From a virus: a DNA stretch of 26,926 nucleotides. Positions 22,430-26,926 of the stretch are shown piece after piece. Below the pieces are notes generated by a model. It was not told the origin of the DNA. It was given only the letters and a program-made list of their open reading frames with translations, and did no database searches. The stretch spans positions 1 to 26,926 of the IMG/VR virus record IMGVR_UViG_3300035698_004223; one strand, 5' to 3'. Each line of letters begins with the position of its first letter. Positions within the stretch are counted from its first letter, which is position 1. The translations under genes and the position numbers were made by a program.

Positions 22430-22857
22430 TAGAATACCCCCTTGGTCACTGCGCCATTTACCTGAAAGACGGCGCGTGCCGATATCTTATCTCCCACCCG
22501 CGAAGTGATTTCATAGTCATCGAGGAAACACACTCCGGAGTATTTCACCTTGCCCGTTGCAGATCCGCGTGGCCCATACTGAAAGGCCGTGGCCGTTTCA
22601 CTATTGTACAACCCGCCAAGCGTAGCGTCTACCATATTGGCATCGTCCGTCCACCTGAACGAAACCTCGAACTCGCCTTCAGGAAGCGTTCTTACGAAGG
22701 TGGCGCCACCATCTGCGAATGCCGTAACGACAGCCAGCCCGACCTTGCCCGGTAGTCCGGTGACTTCCGTCACATACGCAGAAAGATCGCGGCTCGTTGA
22801 ACCAATATCGGTGATCTTGAATACCGATCGTTTGCTATCAAATATATTCTTGGTCAT
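22429..22857 (-). CDS. Tail tube-like protein, first paralog (142 aa)
   Basis: The ATG at 22857 has AGGGAAGTGAT upstream, one base after the previous stop. It shares AVVTAFADGGATFVRTLPEG, then FEVSFRWTDDAN and a final strand DKISARAVFQVNGAVTKGVF with the other two tube-like genes (compare ELQVNGVLTRAV and IEWQANGAAVRSTV). It is the most divergent of the three. It may be a tube initiator, a minor tube form or a head-proximal ring. Confidence 0.68.
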   Translation of the reverse strand: MTKNIFDSKRSVFKITDIGSTSRDLSAYVTEVTGLPGKVGLAVVTAFADGGATFVRTLPEGEFEVSFRWTDDANMVDATLGGLYNSETATAFQYGPRGSATGKVKYSGVCFLDDYEITSRVGDKISARAVFQVNGAVTKGVF

Positions 22858-22858
22858 A

Positions 22859-23392
22859 TCACTTCCCTGCTATGTAAGCGGTAACCTGCCCGCCGATCTC
22901 ATTCACTGCCTGCTGAATTTTACTGCGGTTTCGATCGAGCACACGTTTGTGATACCGGTTCGGCTTAGTAGCCTTGACGTATTTGGTGAACACCCACCGG
23001 CTACCATTCCAGAAACGTAGGAACTTCTTCTTGCGCGGGACTACCGGCCCGCGACCATCCCGGACGATTGCACCGTAGAAGATCCCCGAAGCGGAGCGCG
23101 CGCCCTGCCGTACCTCGAGGCGCGGGTTATTTATATTCCCGATGATCTGGAAGATGGTAGACCTACGCAGTGATCCGGCCTTGTGGGCCGGTGCGTACTG
23201 ATCTCCGGGGCTTCCCTTCCCCCTCGGCGTTTCATCCGCAAGGGGGCCACTACCCTTCGCCGGCACAAGGATCTTGCCGATCTTCCGCAACCCGTCATTC
23301 ATTGAGATTTTAATCACGGTATCAACGCCGGCCAGATCATCGGCCAGATCATCAAGTCCGGAGCTATCGCAGGTGAATAATTCCTTGTTCAT
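22859..23392 (-). CDS. HK97 gp10-like tail component (177 aa)
   Basis: I chose the ATG at 23392, which overlaps the previous stop as ATGA; a reading from 23452 overlaps too far. The sequence (GLDDLADDLAGVDTVIKISM, then PRGKGSPGDQYAPAHKAGSL and RRSTIF) and the basic C-terminal half (VPRKKKFLRFWNGSRWVFTK, YHKRVLDRNRSKIQQAVNEI) match the HK97 gp10 family of neck and tail completion proteins. Those lie between the connector and tail tube genes. Order and size fit. Confidence 0.74.
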   Translation of the reverse strand: MNKELFTCDSSGLDDLADDLAGVDTVIKISMNDGLRKIGKILVPAKGSGPLADETPRGKGSPGDQYAPAHKAGSLRRSTIFQIIGNINNPRLEVRQGARSASGIFYGAIVRDGRGPVVPRKKKFLRFWNGSRWVFTKYVKATKPNRYHKRVLDRNRSKIQQAVNEIGGQVTAYIAGK

Positions 23393-23829
23393 TCTTGCCT
23401 GTCCGGGTCGACAGTTTCGTCGACTTTGATCTTCACGCGCTGACCAACCCAAGCGCCGTTTTCAACCTTCAGCGGTTCAGGCGGCACGGTATAGTCAACG
23501 CCCGCCGTGATTACACCAGCGCAATCGTCAAGGAAGGGGTACTGAGCTATGACTCCCGTTACCTTGGCGCGCTCGGTGTCCAGCTTTGCTTGAACATCCG
23601 ATAGTTCCCCGGAATACTTTACCCAAACCTCGACGTCAATCTGCCAAGTCCGGACTAAAAGGCCGAAGGTTTCTTCTTTGGTCAAAGCATCGTCCTTCCT
23701 GATAATGACAGCGCGGGCCGGTGCCTTCGCTAATATCCGGTAGTCATTGGCCACAGCGTTAGCCGTGGTGAAGTCGGCGTGCTTCCGGATCACTACCAGC
23801 AGGGCGGTTTCAATAAGTGCATAACTCAT
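23389..23829 (-). CDS. Head-tail joining / tail terminator-like protein (146 aa)
   Basis: The ATG at 23829 directly follows the previous stop (TAAATG). The sequence begins YALIETALLVVIRKHADFTT, followed by strands with RTWQIDVEVWVKYSGELSDV, and ends VGQRVKIKVDETVDPDRQE. This helix-then-sheet layout and the gene order (connector, this gene, gp10-like, tube) fit a tail terminator or neck protein. The family assignment is by position and general pattern only. Confidence 0.6.
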   Translation of the reverse strand: MSYALIETALLVVIRKHADFTTANAVANDYRILAKAPARAVIIRKDDALTKEETFGLLVRTWQIDVEVWVKYSGELSDVQAKLDTERAKVTGVIAQYPFLDDCAGVITAGVDYTVPPEPLKVENGAWVGQRVKIKVDETVDPDRQE

Positions 23830-24360
23830 TTAATCTTCTTCCGTTTCGATCAAGGACCTTGATCCGGGATAGGTGTACTGGTTACGCTTAAACAGTGGTT
23901 TCTTTCGGTTGCCGTCTGCATCCTGCGCGCTACCTGTAAACAGGTTCGCGGTCAGCCTGCGCCGCATACCTGCCCGGATCCTTCGCTTCCTGATCACGTC
24001 CAGCGCCGCCTTGAACTTGGCGTTATACCGGGACGCTCGGCTTTGCCCGGTGCTTTCGGTTTCGCTGTCAGGAATGTAAGAACCTTCCGGCATCGTATCC
24101 AGCAAGGTCGCTGCCGCCCCGTATTCGGTGACTGAGGCGAGGAAGCCGTATGCCGTAGGGTAATCAGCCTCTACCACCGGAACGGCGTAACCGTGGGCAT
24201 CCAGCTCGCGGTTAAGGTCCATCGCGGCATTATCCAGTTCGGCCTCGACCTGAGTAGTGCTTGGAACGGTCGTACCCGAAAACGTCCGGCTATCAACCAG
24301 ATCACCAATCAGTCGTTCGATTCCTGCCACTGTGCCATAGGTATTATCTCCTACTGCCAC
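23830..24360 (-). CDS. Head-tail connector (adaptor-like) protein (176 aa)
   Basis: The start is a GTG at 24360 with AAAGGGGG upstream, overlapping the membrane protein gene by 17 bases. The N-terminus (YGTVAGIERLIGDLVDSRTF, then TTQVEAELDNAAMDLNRELD) and the following helices (GFLASVTEYGAAATLLDTMP) are typical of gp6/gp15-like adaptor proteins, which form the ring below the portal. The basic C-terminal part (KRRIRAGMRRRLTANLF) may contact DNA. The gene order supports this role. Confidence 0.73.
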   Translation of the reverse strand: MAVGDNTYGTVAGIERLIGDLVDSRTFSGTTVPSTTQVEAELDNAAMDLNRELDAHGYAVPVVEADYPTAYGFLASVTEYGAAATLLDTMPEGSYIPDSETESTGQSRASRYNAKFKAALDVIRKRRIRAGMRRRLTANLFTGSAQDADGNRKKPLFKRNQYTYPGSRSLIETEED

Positions 24361-24763
24361 TTCTGCCCCCTTTGGCCACCTTGCTTACCTTGGTCACATT
24401 GCTTGACTTGCCCGTAGCGAGAATGGTCATAATGTCATCGACGCGACCGTGAAGAATCACCCAGTTATCGGTGAACTCTAAACGTAGCGCGGCAAAGTCT
24501 TTCTCCATATTTTCAGTTCGGTGGGATAGCCCGTTGTGTAAGGTTGCGTTAATATCCAGTAACGAGGCTTCAACCGTTTCAATCGGGCAACGAGCGTGGA
24601 TTACTTCAAGATCGTGTATCCGTAAGTCAATCGCCTTTTCTTCTTCCGTGTCTCTTTCTTCCTGCAATTGAAGATACCTGCGCCGGTCAAGATATCTCGT
24701 TATCAGGTAGAAGGTTATAAACACCGCCGCCGATATTAAGGTAGCGACAATCGTATCTGACAT
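24344..24763 (-). CDS. One-pass membrane protein with coiled coil, inside the head-tail block (139 aa)
   Basis: The ATG at 24763 has AGGGGGCGAT upstream. Residues 4 to 22 (TIVATLISAAVFITFYLITR) form one transmembrane segment. A highly charged helical region follows (YLDRRRYLQLQEERDTEEEK), and a longer helical part up to about 120, likely a coiled coil. The C-terminus is basic and Ser/Lys rich. The layout resembles holins, spanin-like proteins or phage membrane anchors. It is unusual among morphogenesis genes; it could be a lysis protein, or a protein that interacts with the tail or membrane. Confidence 0.66.
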   Translation of the reverse strand: MSDTIVATLISAAVFITFYLITRYLDRRRYLQLQEERDTEEEKAIDLRIHDLEVIHARCPIETVEASLLDINATLHNGLSHRTENMEKDFAALRLEFTDNWVILHGRVDDIMTILATGKSSNVTKVSKVAKGGRSGSRR

Positions 24764-24772
24764 ATCGCCCCC

Positions 24773-25165
24773 TTAATTTGATGCTAAGAATGCCCAAAGG
24801 TTTACCGTTGCACCGTCCGGCCCCGCCGCCAGCGAACACCGTATCAAGTAAAAAGGATAGTAGGTTGTCGATTGCTGGTTACCCGCCACGCCGGTCAGCG
24901 CGTCAAACGAAGCCCCGATTTCCTCAACACCTGCTGCGCCTACCTCGGCGGTTTTAGTCGGCGCGCCGTAGACCTGAGTGGATAGCGTTTTGTCCGTGGC
25001 ATTATTCACCACTACGTTCAGCTTTGACTTGCCGCGCGCATCCACCCGGAAGTCGTGATCATCGGCATCATCGCCAACGTAACTTGCACTAGCGTGGTTC
25101 GGTCTTTCTACCTGACGGTATGGAACATCCGGAGCTTCCATCACTGCCATATTTTCTGCTGCCAT
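24773..25165 (-). CDS. Small head protein, decoration or head-fibre-like (130 aa)
   Basis: The ATG at 25165 has AGAGAGG upstream, directly behind the hairpin at 25183-25229. The sequence (YRQVERPNHASASYVGDDAD, then DHDFRVDARGKSKLNVVVNN, LSTQVYGAPTKTAEVG, and TYYPFYLIRCSLAAG near the end) is beta-rich with no catalytic residues. This is consistent with a small capsid surface or decoration protein. Its place after capsid genes supports this. The true role is not proven by the sequence. Confidence 0.62.
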   Translation of the reverse strand: MAAENMAVMEAPDVPYRQVERPNHASASYVGDDADDHDFRVDARGKSKLNVVVNNATDKTLSTQVYGAPTKTAEVGAAGVEEIGASFDALTGVAGNQQSTTYYPFYLIRCSLAAGPDGATVNLWAFLASN

Positions 25166-25179
25166 TTTTCCACCTCTCT

Positions 25180-25229
25180 AAAAATGATAGGCTAAACCGT
25201 TAGCCTTACTAACAACCTAGCCTATCATT
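25180..25229 (-). terminator. 21-bp hairpin with short T run, overlapping the closing stem of the RNA
   Basis: The minus strand reads AATGATAGGCTA-GGTT-GTTAG, a loop TAAGG, and then CTAAC-GGTT-TAGCCTATCATT followed by TTT. The two GGTT parts pair as four G-U wobbles in RNA only on this strand; on the other strand they would be A-C mismatches. It lies just before the ribosome binding site of the downstream head gene and could act as an attenuator. Confidence 0.6.
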
Positions 25230-25317
25230 ATCCGTGCGGTAACTCCGCTCTGCTTCGGCTAGGATAAGCCGAGAAACCCTTATGCGGCAGGAGGCCAAAG
25301 CCCCCCACCGCTAGGTT
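25183..25317 (-). ncRNA. Candidate structured regulatory RNA (riboswitch- or attenuator-like leader)
   Basis: On the transcribed minus strand AACCTAGC (25317-25310) can pair with GCTAGGTT (25221-25214), closing a domain. Inside are three hairpins: GCGG...CCGC with inner GGGGG/CCTCC (25311-25284), TCGGCT/AGCCGA (25272-25255) and GCGG-AGTTA-CCGC (25248-25236). The middle loop (TATCC, 25266-25262) can pair with GGATA (25233-25229) as a pseudoknot. The closing strand overlaps the 5' arm of a 21-bp hairpin (25229-25183) followed by a short T run, so the two are exclusive. All folds were found by eye. Confidence 0.62.
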
Positions 25318-25331
25318 TTATTATTCAATTA

Positions 25332-25499
25332 TTAAGCTTCGGGATCGGCTTCAATGACCTGCGGCCAGTCGCTTTTATGCTGCACAGGACGCTTCAAGTC
25401 ACTATCGCCACACTTCGGGCAATCGTCGAACGGGGCTACTACCCGCGTCCCACAAGATCCGCACCGAAAGTCCTTTACTGAACGTTTTCTCTCTGCCAT
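25332..25499 (-). CDS. Small zinc-ribbon protein next to the capsid genes (55 aa)
   Basis: The ATG at 25499 has GGGAG upstream and the frame ends with TAA at 25334. The protein has a clear ribbon: C13-x2-C16 (RCGSCG) and C27-x2-C30 (CPKCG), with a basic start MAERKRSVKDF and a tail WPQVIEADPEA. Zinc ribbons of this size bind nucleic acid or proteins. A place between the beta-helix protein and the structured RNA is notable; it could even act on that RNA, but that is speculation. Confidence 0.74.
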   Translation of the reverse strand: MAERKRSVKDFRCGSCGTRVVAPFDDCPKCGDSDLKRPVQHKSDWPQVIEADPEA

Positions 25500-25509
25500 T
25501 TTTATCTCC

Positions 25510-26406
25510 CTATGCCGGGTTGGCAGCGGTCAGCCCGCCCGTTAATACGTTAAAGTTACCGGCCCATTGATCGCCTGACGCACCAACGACATACAGGGTC
25601 GCGCTATACGTGCCACCGAGCTGGTTATCGGTAACGGCATTTGCTCCGGAACTCGTGCCGGACAAGTCAATGCCCATCGCCAGCACCGCAGCTACCTCGC
25701 CGGCAGCGTTGATCCCGTATTCCGATATGACATTGCCCTTGATGGTGCAAACGCGACCATTAAAGTTCATACCGATCACGCACGAGTTGAAGATGTTGTG
25801 AAGTACCTTCCAGCCGCTATACGAAAGCCCACCGGCCTCGACGCCAAGTATCCCTGCGCCATAGGTGGCGGTGTTCAGGTACATAAACTCGTTGCCGATA
25901 ATCTCCACATTGTCGGAATTGCAAACCGGGGAATAGATGGCGTTCCACGAAGCCGTTTGCCCCTGAAAGCGGTTACCGATAATCTTGGCATAGTCCGCGC
26001 CACCAAGCTGGATCGCTGAAGGCAAACCAGATCCGTATGCCGGCACGGAGAAACGGGTGTTTAAGACCGTCACATAGCCGGCAGTGATGGATAGACAAAT
26101 GGTATCAGCTGCACCAGTCCAACGCGCCTGACCGTAGCCAGTGCCCATTCCAATGAACGTAACCCCCGCCTTGGCGCAGACTATGTTCTCGGAGAAGGAA
26201 CCGAAGTAGGCGATGGTGTCACCGGCAGAACATAGCGCGTATGCAGCCGCGATGGTGGCCTTCGCTACGTTCCAGTTCTTCCCGGAGTAACTATTGCTGC
26301 CGTTCACTGAGTCGGCATACCAAACATCCCCCCGGAGTCGGGGCTCAAGCCCGTCAATCTGATCGGCTATTAGATGATCTATTCGTGTGATTCCACGAAA
26401 CCTCAT
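25510..26406 (-). CDS. Right-handed beta-helix protein (298 aa)
   Basis: The ATG at 26406 has AAAGGGAG upstream. The first 35 residues (ITRIDHLIADQIDGLEPRLR) look like an attachment part. Then WYADSVNGSNSYSGKNWNVA and KATIAAAYALCSAGDTIAYF are the typical start of pectate lyase-like helices in phage proteins. Repeated strands follow (NIVCAKAGVTFIGMG, YAKIIGNRFQG, NVEIIGNEFMYL, WKVLHNIFNSC, CTIKGNVISEYG, with the IIGN/IKGN pattern). Such folds are used by tailspikes and capsid surface fibres. Lying directly after the capsid gene, it is more likely a head-decorating or head-fibre protein than a tailspike, but both are possible. Confidence 0.8.
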   Translation of the reverse strand: MRFRGITRIDHLIADQIDGLEPRLRGDVWYADSVNGSNSYSGKNWNVAKATIAAAYALCSAGDTIAYFGSFSENIVCAKAGVTFIGMGTGYGQARWTGAADTICLSITAGYVTVLNTRFSVPAYGSGLPSAIQLGGADYAKIIGNRFQGQTASWNAIYSPVCNSDNVEIIGNEFMYLNTATYGAGILGVEAGGLSYSGWKVLHNIFNSCVIGMNFNGRVCTIKGNVISEYGINAAGEVAAVLAMGIDLSGTSSGANAVTDNQLGGTYSATLYVVGASGDQWAGNFNVLTGGLTAANPA

Positions 26407-26430
26407 TGATTTTTCTCCCTTTTAGAGAAT

Positions 26431-26456
26431 TGCGCGCCCCCCCGAAAGGGGGCCGC
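26431..26456 (-). terminator. GC-rich hairpin after the major capsid gene
   Basis: On the minus strand CCCCC-TTTC-GGGGG (26452-26448, 26447-26444, 26443-26439) forms a compact hairpin 15 to 20 bases after the capsid stop. There is no clear T run, so it may be an RNA end protector, a processing site or a weak attenuator, rather than a full terminator. Confidence 0.45.
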
Positions 26457-26469
26457 ATTCAATCATTCT

Positions 26470-26926
26470 TTAATCTACGCAGGCACTCAGGAAGTAGCCA
26501 AGATCCGTGCCGGTGATCTTGTCATCGAAGGCGTGCTTGCCTTTCAGCAGGTCACGATCGCGGTTATCCTCGCGGACGTTGGAGACAGGTACGGTTAGCC
26601 CGCCGGCCCCCTTGATCTTCCACACGAAGGTGTAACCGGAAGCCGGTACACGCAGGCCCGGACGGGGTGGCACGTACATCAGGAGCGCGTTCTTGCCCCA
26701 GATATAATCGGTGTCAGCGCTGGCACCTTCGGCGGCTTCGTCCTCGATCGCCTCACCAACGATCAGGTTATCGACCCGGAGAGCCTTTTTGACTTCATCA
26801 AGATCGAGGATCCCAACGCCGGTGTATTTGAACTTGTCCGTCAGTAACGGATGTTCAACCAGTACGTCCAGAACTTCCTGCCCTATAACCAGCGTATTCG
26901 GTTTAACGCCGGTAGACTTCTGGATA
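26470..26926 (-). CDS. Major capsid protein (partial, 5' end outside window)
   Basis: The readable 151 residues are the C-terminal part of a phage major capsid protein. Typical blocks are KPNTLVIGQEVLDVLVEHPL, FKYTGVGILDLDEVKKALRV, DNLIVGEAIEDEAAEGASAD, then YIWGKNALLMYVPPRPGLRV and ASGYTFVWK. This order (fixed ligand-like loop, then the strand with APRPS/PPRPG) is common in HK97-fold coat proteins of siphoviruses. The gene ends with TAA at 26472-26470. The N-terminal arm, E-loop and any scaffold domain are not visible. Confidence 0.9.
   Translation of the reverse strand, partial: IQKSTGVKPNTLVIGQEVLDVLVEHPLLTDKFKYTGVGILDLDEVKKALRVDNLIVGEAIEDEAAEGASADTDYIWGKNALLMYVPPRPGLRVPASGYTFVWKIKGAGGLTVPVSNVREDNRDRDLLKGKHAFDDKITGTDLGYFLSACVD

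Noticed and set aside
23393-23452. Upstream start of the gp10-like gene
   Set aside because: The ATG at 23392 overlaps the previous stop as ATGA, while the longer form would overlap by 64 bases and adds a low-quality basic segment.
25183-25229. Transposon end or integration site
   Set aside because: The inner AACC segments are not complementary as DNA, there is no transposase or integrase and no target duplication, while the minus-strand RNA pairs throughout.
25214-25317. Known riboswitch classes (c-di-GMP, SAM, cobalamin, THF)
   Set aside because: Short similarities such as GGGUUACC-like or AAAGCC-like pieces appear, but the conserved core elements of these classes are not present in the right order.
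1-26926. CRISPR arrays, tRNA genes, insertion sequences and integrase
   Set aside because: I looked for regularly spaced repeats, tRNA-like cloverleaf ends, transposase and recombinase motifs and saw none.

Overview
The window is a contiguous piece of a tailed double-stranded DNA phage genome with siphovirus-type gene content, most likely a long-tailed phage of a Gram-positive or related bacterium. The host call is weak. It rests on a DnaD-type replication initiator, strong purine-rich ribosome binding sites and a coding GC content that looks moderately high. Every gene I accept is on the minus strand, so transcription runs from high to low coordinates. I see no integrase, phage repressor of the cI type, tRNA, CRISPR array or insertion sequence. 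The large terminase, portal, head protease and a clear endolysin are not in the window. They presumably lie beyond the two ends: the small terminase-like gene is cut at position 1 and the major capsid gene is cut at position 26926.

Head and tail region (26926 to about 12440). In transcription order: end of the major capsid protein, a hairpin, a beta-helix protein, a 55-residue zinc ribbon, a 150-nt intergenic segment that looks like a structured regulatory RNA, a small head protein, a one-pass membrane protein, a head-tail connector, a tail completion-like protein, an HK97 gp10-like protein, three tail-tube-like proteins that share a motif (with an unknown gene between the first two), a tail assembly chaperone with a -1 frameshift site (gpG/gpGT), the tape measure protein, a large distal tail/hub protein with two LamG-like lectin domains, a zinc-binding protein, a small unknown protein and a tail fibre. 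A strong intrinsic terminator (12438-12471) closes this block.

Replication, recombination and regulation region (about 12383 to 490). A promoter opens the block. It carries a small gene broken by a frameshift, several small unknown genes, a DUF932 protein, a recombination set (coiled-coil protein, PD-(D/E)XK nuclease, Cys-rich protein, OB-fold/SSB-like protein), a tandem ribbon-helix-helix protein, a zinc-ribbon protein, a DnaD-like replication initiator, a RuvC-like resolvase, an ASCH protein, a papain-like/agglutinin-C protein, an HNH endonuclease and many small Cys-rich proteins. A terminator candidate (393-463) and then a promoter/operator candidate (307-336) precede the terminase gene, which would start the packaging and head operon.

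The two most interesting signals are regulatory. First, the segment 25183-25317 can fold, on the transcribed strand, into a closed multi-hairpin domain with a pseudoknot. Its closing stem competes with a 21-bp terminator-like hairpin, which is the architecture of a riboswitch or attenuator, placed between capsid and tail genes. Second, an eight-base element GGCTTTAC sits exactly 2 bases after the -35 box of three minus-strand promoters and, inverted, at the same distance in a fourth. One of these promoters directly precedes a gene for a fused double ribbon-helix-helix protein, a good candidate for the repressor that reads it.
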